Below are positions 9,011 to 15,993 of a DNA stretch of 64,000 bases, one piece after another. This stretch comes from Alistipes timonensis (GTDB lineage: Bacteria > Bacteroidota > Bacteroidia > Bacteroidales > Muribaculaceae). A program made the position numbers and the translations under genes. The stretch lies in assembly GCA_023663385.1 (NCBI GenBank), contig JAMPHO010000001.1, positions 980,881 to 1,044,880 of the forward strand, written 5' to 3'. Each line of letters starts with the position of its first letter. Position 1 is the stretch's first letter. The notes under the pieces were generated by a model. It was given only the letters and a program-made list of their open reading frames with translations. It was not told the origin of the DNA and did not search any database.

Positions 9011-9030
9011 CATGGGAAAAACAACCATTG

Positions 9031-9993
9031 ATGAATTACATGAACGGCAAACACAATAGATACCTCCCGACAAACAGGATGAGGGAGATTATACGAGACA
9101 ACAATATGCTGCTGATGGCCATAAGCAGGTTCGACATCGCGTTTGGCTTCGGCGATTCCACAATCGAGGACGCCTGCCGCGATAACGGGGTCGACACCTC
9201 CACCTTCCTGGCCGTGTGCAACCTCCTGAGCGGACACGGCGATGATAGCGCCAATGTATCGCTCCCCTCGCTCATGGGGTATCTCCGCCGGGCGCACACC
9301 TCTTTTCTCGATGTGACGCTCCCCAAGATACGCCACCATCTGATCGAGGCAATCAATTATTCCGAGACCGACGATGTCGCTTTCCTTCTGATGAAGTTTT
9401 TCGATGACTACGTCGTGGAGGTCAAGCGGCATATGGATTATGAGAACGATGTCATTTTCAACTACGTTGACCGCCTCCTGAGCGGGGATGTCGACGAGGA
9501 ATTCTCCATTTCGCGGTTCTCAACAAGCCACTCCCCCATGGCAGCCAAGCTGAACGAGCTCAAAGACATTTATATATACCACTACAAGCAGAAGGAAAAC
9601 GCCCGACTGAGCGCCACCCTGTTCGACATTATTATATGTGAGCGCGACCTTACGGCCCACTTCGAGGTCGAGGAGCGACTTTTCGTGCCCGCGGTCGAAC
9701 GACTGGAGAACTCGCTCCGCACGTCGCTTGTAGACACGGGGGGCGACAACGCGGAAGAGGAGACCAACCCGCAGCTCGAAGCCCTCGGTTGCCGCGAAAA
9801 GGAGATTATTCGATGCGTGGCCCGCGGATTAAGCAACAAGGAGATCGCCGACGAGCTCTGCCTCTCGGTGCATACAGTTGCAACCCATCGCCGCAATATC
9901 TCGTCGAAGCTCGGCATACATTCGAGCGCCGGGCTGGCCATATTCGCGATATTGAACAAACTCGTCGATCTCTCCGAGGTAAGGCCCCAATAG
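9031..9993 (+). CDS. Regulator with hemerythrin-like sensor and LuxR-type HTH
   Basis: A 320-residue protein. Residues 31-64 resemble the ScdA N-terminal (DUF542) domain of the RIC iron-sulfur repair family but have FGFG where the family has a Cys pair. Residues 80-225 form a hemerythrin-like four-helix domain with candidate ligands H89, H102/H103, H134 with E138, H167, H184 and H210 in HFEVEERLF. Residues 250-311 are a LuxR-type HTH (LSNKEIADELCLSVHTVATH). Hemerythrin domains bind di-iron and respond to oxygen, nitric oxide or iron. The gene is divergent from the heme operon across a 209-base gap, so regulation of that operon is a reasonable inference. Start choice follows the -7 element at 9003. 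Confidence 0.8.
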   Translation: MNYMNGKHNRYLPTNRMREIIRDNNMLLMAISRFDIAFGFGDSTIEDACRDNGVDTSTFLAVCNLLSGHGDDSANVSLPSLMGYLRRAHTSFLDVTLPKIRHHLIEAINYSETDDVAFLLMKFFDDYVVEVKRHMDYENDVIFNYVDRLLSGDVDEEFSISRFSTSHSPMAAKLNELKDIYIYHYKQKENARLSATLFDIIICERDLTAHFEVEERLFVPAVERLENSLRTSLVDTGGDNAEEETNPQLEALGCREKEIIRCVARGLSNKEIADELCLSVHTVATHRRNISSKLGIHSSAGLAIFAILNKLVDLSEVRPQ

Positions 9994-10184
9994 TGGCGCT
10001 CCGGCATAAAACTTCAATTTTCATACGGCAAGTTTGAAGTTTATTCAAAGTTTATTCAAGGCAGCTCCCCGCGGTTTTTTAATCGAGAAACCCCTCCATA
10101 AGGTGTAAAAACGGGTTACAGCCCCCTGTTTTCGGGCCAAAACGAGAAAAAAATCATTTTTTTCGCAATTTTTTCGGGAAAACG
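9994..10184. repeat. Intergenic hairpin and tandem repeat
   Basis: No gene is seen. AAACTTCAA (10009-10017) and TTGAAGTTT (10034-10042) form a 9-bp inverted repeat that may end the regulator transcript, although no T-run follows it. It overlaps a tandem 11-base repeat, AAGTTTATTCA, at 10037-10047 and 10048-10058. AT-rich sequence leads into the tRNA promoter. Confidence 0.45.
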
Positions 10185-10215
10185 CTTGCAGATTCAAAAA
10201 AAGTCCGTACCTTTG
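10185..10215 (+). promoter_or_regulatory. Promoter of the tRNA-Glu gene
   Basis: CTTG (10185-10188), 19 bases, then TACCTTTG (10208-10215): a near-consensus Bacteroidetes promoter. Transcription would start near 10221, about 35 bases before the mature tRNA 5' end. Confidence 0.7.
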
Positions 10216-10255
10216 CAGTGTTCAAAGGAACAACGACTACTAAGAACAAAATAAT

Positions 10256-10328
10256 GGCGATTTAGTGTAGTGGCCTAGCACGCCACCCTCTCACGGTGGA
10301 GACCCGGGTTCGATTCCCGGATTCGCTA
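10256..10328 (+). tRNA. tRNA-Glu (anticodon CTC)
   Basis: A 73-base cloverleaf. The anticodon stem CCACC/GGTGG encloses the loop CTCTCAC, giving anticodon CTC for GAG codons. The T-arm is CCGGG-TTCGATT-CCCGG. The acceptor stem is GGCGATT with ATTCGCT, containing a G-U first pair and one U-U mismatch, so it is slightly irregular. CCA is not encoded. A hairpin terminator follows. Confidence 0.85.
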
Positions 10329-10335
10329 CTCGCCT

Positions 10336-10366
10336 AAGGCTCCGCTCAAGCGGAGCCTTAATTTTG
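10336..10366 (+). terminator. Hairpin after tRNA-Glu
   Basis: AAGGCTCCGC (10336-10345), loop TCAA, GCGGAGCCTT (10350-10359), then AATTTT. A perfect 10-bp stem with a short T-run. Confidence 0.65.
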
Positions 10367-10454
10367 AAAACTTACAAACCCAACATAAACCGGGACCGCC
10401 CCCACCTTTGAGGACGATTCCCGACCCCCGGGGCGAAAGCCTCGTTTTCTTCCC

Positions 10455-10527
10455 GCCGCAATAGCTCAGTTGGTAGAGCATTTCATTCGTAACGAAAAGG
10501 TCGTGGGTTCGAGTCCCACTCGCGGCT
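10455..10527 (+). tRNA. tRNA-Thr (anticodon CGT)
   Basis: A 73-base cloverleaf. The D-arm contains GCTCAGTTGGTAGAGC, the anticodon loop TTCGTAA gives CGT for ACG codons, and the T-arm is GTGGG-TTCGAGT-CCCAC. The acceptor stem GCCGCAA/TCGCGGC has one A-C mismatch. CCA is not encoded. A sharp drop in GC begins just after this gene, which makes its 3' end a possible integration point, though I found no second copy of it downstream. Confidence 0.88.
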
Positions 10528-10541
10528 CAAAACCAAAACAC

Positions 10542-10582
10542 TAAGTTTCAGTCAGTTGTACAACTGCTGAAACTTATTTTTT
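10542..10582 (+). terminator. Strong terminator after tRNA-Thr
   Basis: TAAGTTTCAG (10542-10551) pairs with CTGAAACTTA (10567-10576). An inner stem CAGTTG/CAACTG (10553-10566) continues it after a single bulged T. Six or more T residues follow. An intrinsic terminator of unusual stem length. Confidence 0.8.
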
Positions 10583-11003
10583 ATGAATTTAGGTTAAATA
10601 TTATTTAATTATTCAGTATAATCCGTACGAAATCCGTATAAATATTTACAAATATACCCACTTTTGGGGCTAAAATGTACTCAAAATGTACTCGGCGGAA
10701 CTGAGATCGTTAATAATCTATAATGATGGCCGCACTCATATTGTTGGCCGCGCTTGGTGCTCTTTGTGAGTTCTAACGGCAAAAGGCCGGTACCACCGAA
10801 AAGCGCATTATCGTTCAATGCGCATTATTAAAATAATCACAAAAACCTGTGTTTAGCCATATATCCCGTCGCTTTGTCATACGGCAGTGTTAATTATGAC
10901 AATAGGAATTAGATATATATGTAATTCTATGCTATATAACATACTTTACAATAGAGCGAGATTGGAGGGTTATGGGTAACTTTGTTACAAAAGTCAGCAT
11001 CAT
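10583..11003. other. AT-rich intergenic region with small repeats
   Basis: No convincing gene. It contains a tandem 11-base repeat AAAATGTACTC at 10672-10682 and 10683-10693, a spaced 9-base repeat GCGCATTAT at 10803 and 10820, the palindrome AATGCGCATT at 10817-10826, and ATTATTAAAATAAT at 10824-10837. A -7-like TAACTTTG at 10977-10984 precedes the next gene by 20 bases. The composition differs clearly from the GC-rich genes on both sides and fits acquired DNA. Confidence 0.5.
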
Positions 11004-11582
11004 ATGAAGTTCGGATTTAGAAAGCCATCGCTCAAGCGAAGCATTGCCGCAATGACAACGGCGCCTATAAAACGCTCCATATTACGCGAGATAATCCCCG
11101 GCTATGGCAAAAGGGGTATGGGCTGGGCAAACCCTAAAAAGGCGACATATAATCATCTTTATAATATGACTAATATTGCCCCTTGTGATTTGATTAAATC
11201 TCCAAGAACTACCAAATCGTACCCTCGCGAAAAGCACTTATCTCAAAGAGAATATGAGTTGAGATCCCACTCTCTTGGAACCTACCAAAATGGCATAGAG
11301 CAATGTAAGATTATAATTGCTCTTTTTGGAATGGCAAATGGCGCCATAAGCGATACCACACACGCTTTTAAGGCCGTTAATCGCCTGTTCTCTTACACAA
11401 GTGGTTATTTGAACAAGCCCATGAATTGCGGTTTCGATTATTGCAATATGTGCCAAGAACGTTTAGACAAAGTTCACCGAATCAATCCTACCACAAAGGA
11501 CATTTGCCTAAATATCGTGCACCGGCTCAAACGAGGAGAAGGTGCTGACGAAATCTTTCAGATGCTTTTAAGGCTAATATGA
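11004..11582 (+). CDS. Hypothetical protein
   Basis: A 192-residue protein of unknown function. The N-terminal 60 residues are very basic with many Lys, Arg and Gly (RKPSLKRSIAA, IPGYGKRGMGWANPKK), suggesting contact with nucleic acid or surface charge. The middle is a plausible helical domain (QCKIIIALFGMANGAI). The C-terminal part has a CNMC pair at about residues 148-151 and a second Cys near 167, and ends in a helix (GADEIFQMLLRLI). No signal peptide. GC is well below the chromosomal genes, so it is probably accessory. The stop overlaps the start of a tiny downstream frame. Confidence 0.6.
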   Translation: MKFGFRKPSLKRSIAAMTTAPIKRSILREIIPGYGKRGMGWANPKKATYNHLYNMTNIAPCDLIKSPRTTKSYPREKHLSQREYELRSHSLGTYQNGIEQCKIIIALFGMANGAISDTTHAFKAVNRLFSYTSGYLNKPMNCGFDYCNMCQERLDKVHRINPTTKDICLNIVHRLKRGEGADEIFQMLLRLI

Positions 11583-11650
11583 ACAAAAACAAGGAGCGTT
11601 CCACGCACTTTCGCCGTAATACTATCAAGCAAGATTATGCATTAACCTAA
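11579..11650 (+). CDS. Small basic ORF, coupled, 23 residues
   Basis: ATG at 11579 overlaps the stop of the preceding gene (ATGA) and opens a 23-codon frame ending in TAA. The peptide begins MNKNKERSTHFRRN and is highly basic. The overlap is the only evidence for expression; it could be a real micro-protein, the start of a truncated downstream gene, or chance. Confidence 0.3.
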   Translation: MNKNKERSTHFRRNTIKQDYALT

Positions 11651-11781
11651 AAACAAAGGGCTTTATCTTTTTATAACCCAGTTAACATTATGCTGAATGC
11701 GCTTTGCGCAAACACTATTATAACGTACTCCATTGAAGTTTTTGAAATCCTTCATGTTAACACCTAAATTCTTTGGACAGA
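11651..11781. other. Convergent intergenic region
   Basis: No gene seen. It lies between convergent genes. TGCGC/GCGCA (11698-11710) is a small perfect hairpin with a TTT loop. Confidence 0.35.
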
Positions 11782-12459
11782 TTACTTATGATTTATTTCA
11801 ATCATTATACTATTTTTAATATCTGACATCTTTTGTAAAACCGCCATTTTTTGCCCAACTATTTCTTGATTCTTATCAATTAGTTCGCAAACTGCTCTTA
11901 AAACATCAGGCATATCTTGAACCAGAATAGGAGATGAGGAAACAATAACGGAATCAAGTAAAGCGCAGTCAGTGATATAATAAGGCGTAACCTCGGTATT
12001 GCCTGATATTTTTATTTTCGCGACATAACTTCGCATAGTGCTTATCGAAGTATCAGCGACATTCAAGGCTTTGCGTGTTTCAGCTTCCCTCATCTTTTTT
12101 CTATTGGGGTGATATTGTATTTCAAGTAAACTGCTCATTATCACCGATGCAAACTCGACCGCATTTCGCTTCCGATATGAATATGATGTTTTAGGCAGGT
12201 ATGTGTTGATAGTATCTAACATCCACCTTTCCATATTGTCAATGGAATCCTCTAATTCTGCTAAACCTTGCAGAACTCCCAAGATGTTTGTGGAATCAGT
12301 TTGGCTTATGCTTGCAATCCCTTTATAATCTTTAGGATCTACAAAGTTTTGGGCTACATAGTCCTCTATACTCAGTTCGATACGTCCTTTGGGATTGTTT
12401 GAGCACCCCACAAATAGAACTATGGAGAGCATCACCACGATTAACTTTTTCATATGCAT
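11782..12459 (-). CDS. Hypothetical lipoprotein
   Basis: A 225-residue protein with a lipoprotein signal: basic start, hydrophobic core VVMLSIVLFVGC, Cys near residue 19, then SNNPKG. The mature part is largely helical, with many polar and acidic residues and frequent Ser/Thr. No known domain is recognised. ATG at 12459 and 12453 are both possible starts (MHMKK). It is AT-rich and lies 111 bases downstream of a two-helix membrane protein gene on the same strand. The two may act together at the envelope, but that is only from position. Confidence 0.6.
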   Translation of the reverse strand: MHMKKLIVVMLSIVLFVGCSNNPKGRIELSIEDYVAQNFVDPKDYKGIASISQTDSTNILGVLQGLAELEDSIDNMERWMLDTINTYLPKTSYSYRKRNAVEFASVIMSSLLEIQYHPNRKKMREAETRKALNVADTSISTMRSYVAKIKISGNTEVTPYYITDCALLDSVIVSSSPILVQDMPDVLRAVCELIDKNQEIVGQKMAVLQKMSDIKNSIMIEINHK

Positions 12460-12570
12460 AAATTAATTATTGAAATGTTTCCTGTACTTAGCTTTTGCAT
12501 CGCTCATAATCTATATTATAATGCCACTTGAATGTGCGGGAAACCTGCCAGAAAGACAGCGAATACATAT

Positions 12571-13275
12571 TCATTTATTAGTGAGTAGTTTATGTCGATT
12601 AAGCCGATGCTCGTTTATTTTAACCACGTTTTCCGCTCCCAATAGAAATGAATTTTTCATAATTTCCTTAAAATAGGCATCACATTTTTCATGAATATCT
12701 TCTGTAAACACAGCTCTTGCGGCTTCGACATTCCCATCCTTAAACAGGAAAGCTGCACTCAGGTCCATACATTGAACGCACATACCCACCAAAGAGGCAA
12801 TCAGCTCATCATCTTTATTTGAACTAACTAAATGAACAATTGATTTAGCTGATACTGCATAGCAATTACGGAAGTGCCTCGTCCGAGCCTCAATTGGCAT
12901 CGATTTGTCAAGATTTGTCTGCACAAATTCTATCATCGCCATCGCCAAAAGGTTGGTACCTGTGCTGTAATCTTCCGAAGATTTCCTTGAAACTTCAATT
13001 TTATCCTGGGCTTCATTGAGCCGTAACATCGTATTTGAGAGACGCTTTTCTGCTTTACGGACTCTGCTTTCAATACCTACTACCGAATAAATCTGCCACC
13101 CTACAAGAACTGTAACAAGCGCAGCAAAAATAGTCACTATTGTCCCCTGATAATCAAGCCTTGTCGGATTTGTGAAGTCAATAGTTCTCGGCAATGAAAT
13201 CATCAACGCCGTCATCGCCATCGCCATAGTAAGTATAACGCATATCCAAAACAGGGTCTTTTCGTTAAAGCTCAT
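12571..13275 (-). CDS. Two-helix membrane protein with coiled coil, unknown function
   Basis: A 234-residue protein with two membrane segments (residues 8-28 and about 44-65), then a predicted coiled coil (about 68-100, with ESRVRKAEKRLSN) and a soluble helical domain holding several Cys and His residues. No enzymatic motif is seen. Low GC like its neighbour at 11782 and unlike lon, whose 3' end is 85 bases away. An accessory origin is likely. The topology (N-terminal membrane anchor, cytoplasmic helical domain) occurs in signalling and defense-associated effectors, but I see no signature that supports either. Confidence 0.55.
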   Translation of the reverse strand: MSFNEKTLFWICVILTMAMAMTALMISLPRTIDFTNPTRLDYQGTIVTIFAALVTVLVGWQIYSVVGIESRVRKAEKRLSNTMLRLNEAQDKIEVSRKSSEDYSTGTNLLAMAMIEFVQTNLDKSMPIEARTRHFRNCYAVSAKSIVHLVSSNKDDELIASLVGMCVQCMDLSAAFLFKDGNVEAARAVFTEDIHEKCDAYFKEIMKNSFLLGAENVVKINEHRLNRHKLLTNK

Positions 13276-13359
13276 TGTTTATTGTTTTCATTATTGAAAA
13301 TTATTCGTGCATATGCTTCTCTTAGCTTGTGGGAGGTCAAGAGAATCGGCCGGGGGGCT

Positions 13360-15756
13360 TCAGAGGCTGAGGGCGAAGGTGAGGACGTCGGAGACGGACT
13401 CAACGTAGTGGAAGTCCAGGCCGGCGAGGTAGGGGGCGGGGATTTCGTCGATGTCGCGGCGGTTGTCGGCGGAGAGTATTATGTCGGTAATGCCGGCTCG
13501 CTTGGCAGCGAGCACTTTCTCGCGTATGCCCCCTACGGGGAGCACGTTGCCGCGGAGGGTGATTTCCCCCGTCATGGCCAACCGCTGCCGCACTGGACGC
13601 CCGGTGAATGCCGACACGATGGAGGTCGCCATCGTTATGCCCGCCGAGGGGCCGTCCTTGGGTATCGCGCCCTCGGGCACATGGATGTGAAGCCGCTCGC
13701 TTTCGAAGCGCTCGGGGTCGATTCCGAAATCGTCGGCGTGGCTTCTGACATACTGTAGGGCTATCACGGCCGACTCCTTCATCACGTCGCCGAGGTTGCC
13801 GGTGAGGGTCAGGCGTTCGCCCCCCTTTGCCTTGGCGAGCGAGCTTTCCACGAAGAGAATCTCCCCCCCGGCGGCGGTCCAGGCGAGCCCCGTGACAACT
13901 CCCGGAGTGTCACCTGTCTCATAGCGGTCGCGGCGGCGGGTTTCGGGTCCAAGGAGTTCGCGCACGTCGGCCGCGGAGAGCTCGGCGGGTATCTCGCCGC
14001 CGCGCATCTTCCGCAGTATCAGTTTGCGGGTTACAGCGCTGATTGATTTCTCCAGCTGGCGCACGCCGCTCTCGGCGGTGTACTCCCCTATTATCTTCTC
14101 CAACGCCTCGCGGGAGAAAGAGAGAGAGTCCTGAGGGATAAGATTCTCGCGGAGTTTGCGGGGTATGAGGTGGTTGAGGGCAATCTCGACTTTCTCTTCA
14201 GCGGAATAGCCCGAAATCTCGATTACCTCCATACGGTCGAGCAGCGGCTGGGAGAGGGTTTGGAGGGTATTAGCCGTGGCGATGAAGAGGACGTCGCTAA
14301 GGTCGAAGTCCACATCAACGTAATTGTCGTGAAAGCGGCAGTTCTGTTCCGGATCGAGCACTTCGAGGAGCGCCGCTGAAGGGTCACCTTTAAAATCCGA
14401 GCCGATTTTGTCGACCTCGTCGAGGAGCAGCACGGGGTTGGAGGACCCGGCGCGGCGCACCGCGTCGATCACGCGGCCCGGCATGGCGCCGACGTAGGTG
14501 CGACGGTGGCCGCGGATTTCGGCCTCGTCATGGAGTCCGCCGAGCGACACGCGCTGGTAGCGTCGGCCAAGGGCTTCGGCCACCGACTTGCCGAGCGAGG
14601 TCTTCCCCACCCCCGGAGGCCCCACTAAGCAGAGAATCGGCGAATGCCCCTGTGGATTGTTCATCATCGCAGCGAGCTGTTCGAGCACCCTCTCCTTGAC
14701 CTTTTCAAGGCCGTAGTGCTCGGAGTCGAGTACTCGCTCAGCCCCGGCGAAGTCATTGTTGAGCTCGGTCTTCACCCCCCAGGGGAGTCCGAGGAGTGTT
14801 TCAAGATAGCCGAACCCAACAGCATAGTCGGGATGCGAGGGGGAGACGCGGCCCAGTTGCGCGGCCTCTTTGTCGAACCTCGCACGCACTGCCTCCGGCA
14901 TCGGCACCTCGGCGGCACGGCGACGGAGCCCTTCCAGCGCGTCGGACTCGGCACCGTAGAGTTCGGTGTGGATGGCATCCATCTGCTCGCGCAGGAACGC
15001 CTCGCGCTGGTTGCGCGACATCTCCTCGTGGGCCTTTTTCTTTATGGAGTTGGCAATATCGGCCTTCTGACCGAGCTTGCCTATGAGCGACAGCAGCTTG
15101 ATACCGCGCTGCTTGAGGCGTGGCATGGCAAGCATGGCCACCTTATCGGGGCGCGGTAACGGCAGATGCGTGGCGAGCGTGTTTATCATCCATTCGGTCG
15201 AATGCGCCTCGTCGGCGGCCTGGATGAGCATAGGGTCCTCGATACCTTTCTGGCCGAGCTCCTTGACGCAGGCGCGAATCGACTCGCCGAGCACGGTCCA
15301 CTCCTTGTCGTCGGCCGACGGCACGTTCTCGCGGAGCACCCTGGCCGATACCGAGAGGTCGCAGCCGGGGAAAGCGGGCGCGGCGGCGTCGCCGACCACC
15401 TTGGCCCGGGCCACACCGCGCACGAGCGCCGTATGACTGTCGTCAGGCAGGTCGATAATGTCAATCACATGGGCGAATACGGCATACTGGGCAATGTCGG
15501 CGGCAGAACGGGGCGCGTCGGCCGACGGATCGTTCTGGCACGCCAATATCACGAGCTTCTTCTGCCCGGCGGCGTAGCGGGCTACCTTCAGTGCCGACTC
15601 CCTGACGAGGTCGACCGGGATTGTCACGTCCGGGAAAAGCACGAGGTTGCGGGTGGCGAGCACCGCGATCGCCGACTTATCGGTATCCTTAACCGAGGGA
15701 GAGCCCTTTATGTCGACGCTCCCGAGGTTGACTATTTGGCAGTTCTGGTGTTCCAT
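13360..15756 (-). CDS. lon: ATP-dependent protease La (Lon)
   Basis: A 798-residue Lon protease, a cytoplasmic AAA+ hexamer that degrades misfolded and regulatory proteins. The N-terminal substrate domain spans about 30-230, a helical linker follows, the Walker [10 protein letters not shown] is at 379-387 and the Walker B ([10 protein letters not shown]) about 65 residues later. The C-terminal peptidase has the catalytic Ser704 in PKDGPSAG and Lys747 in [11 protein letters not shown]. Length and domains are complete. It is divergent from the EF-G paralog. Its 3' end marks a sharp boundary with AT-rich DNA. Confidence 0.96.
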   Translation of the reverse strand: MEHQNCQIVNLGSVDIKGSPSVKDTDKSAIAVLATRNLVLFPDVTIPVDLVRESALKVARYAAGQKKLVILACQNDPSADAPRSAADIAQYAVFAHVIDIIDLPDDSHTALVRGVARAKVVGDAAAPAFPGCDLSVSARVLRENVPSADDKEWTVLGESIRACVKELGQKGIEDPMLIQAADEAHSTEWMINTLATHLPLPRPDKVAMLAMPRLKQRGIKLLSLIGKLGQKADIANSIKKKAHEEMSRNQREAFLREQMDAIHTELYGAESDALEGLRRRAAEVPMPEAVRARFDKEAAQLGRVSPSHPDYAVGFGYLETLLGLPWGVKTELNNDFAGAERVLDSEHYGLEKVKERVLEQLAAMMNNPQGHSPILCLVGPPGVGKTSLGKSVAEALGRRYQRVSLGGLHDEAEIRGHRRTYVGAMPGRVIDAVRRAGSSNPVLLLDEVDKIGSDFKGDPSAALLEVLDPEQNCRFHDNYVDVDFDLSDVLFIATANTLQTLSQPLLDRMEVIEISGYSAEEKVEIALNHLIPRKLRENLIPQDSLSFSREALEKIIGEYTAESGVRQLEKSISAVTRKLILRKMRGGEIPAELSAADVRELLGPETRRRDRYETGDTPGVVTGLAWTAAGGEILFVESSLAKAKGGERLTLTGNLGDVMKESAVIALQYVRSHADDFGIDPERFESERLHIHVPEGAIPKDGPSAGITMATSIVSAFTGRPVRQRLAMTGEITLRGNVLPVGGIREKVLAAKRAGITDIILSADNRRDIDEIPAPYLAGLDFHYVESVSDVLTFALSL

Positions 15757-15770
15757 ATTATATACGGGCG

Positions 15771-15801
15771 CGAAGTTACGAAATTTCCGCCATATGGCAA
15801 T
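15771..15801 (-). promoter_or_regulatory. Putative lon promoter
   Basis: On the minus strand ATTG (15801-15798), 19 bases, then TAACTTCG (15778-15771). Transcription would start near 15765, leaving a very short leader before the ATG at 15756. Confidence 0.45.
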
Positions 15802-15884
15802 CCCGCACCCCCACCCCCGTGCGGTTCCCTCGCCGCGACCGAAACAATCTTAACCCTCGGCGCTATTTATGTTATGAAACATAT

Positions 15885-15952
15885 GCCGGAGGTATTGCGG
15901 GATAAAAAATAATGCGTAATTTGCGGCAGAAAAACCAAAATCAGCCTCCGGC
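15885..15952 (+). promoter_or_regulatory. Putative promoter and leader inverted repeat of the EF-G paralog
   Basis: ATTG (15894-15897), 19 bases, then TAATTTG (15917-15923), one base short of the consensus -7 element. This would give a leader of about 65 bases. An 8-bp inverted repeat, GCCGGAGG at 15885-15892 and CCTCCGGC at 15945-15952, brackets the promoter and could be an operator pair or a DNA-level structure. Confidence 0.4.
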
Positions 15953-15993
15953 CACCAACCGGCAGGTTTCTTACCTTAAATACTCTTTGAAAT

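Noticed and set aside
8980..9030. Longer N-terminus for the hemerythrin/LuxR regulator from a TTG at 8980
   Set aside because: It would place the -7 promoter element inside the coding region and adds residues with no family match; the ATG at 9031 is better.
10583..10700. Remnant of an integrase gene near the tandem repeat
   Set aside because: Short stretches of the minus strand vaguely recall integrase starts, but stops interrupt every frame and no catalytic region is present.
12470..12676. A 68-codon plus-strand frame between the lipoprotein and membrane protein genes
   Set aside because: It overlaps the 3' end of the membrane protein gene on the other strand, and has no promoter or conserved feature.
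10501..13360. Direct repeat of the tRNA-Thr 3' end that would mark an integration site
   Set aside because: I looked for a second copy of the T-arm and acceptor sequence up to the lon gene and did not find one, so no attachment sites are called.
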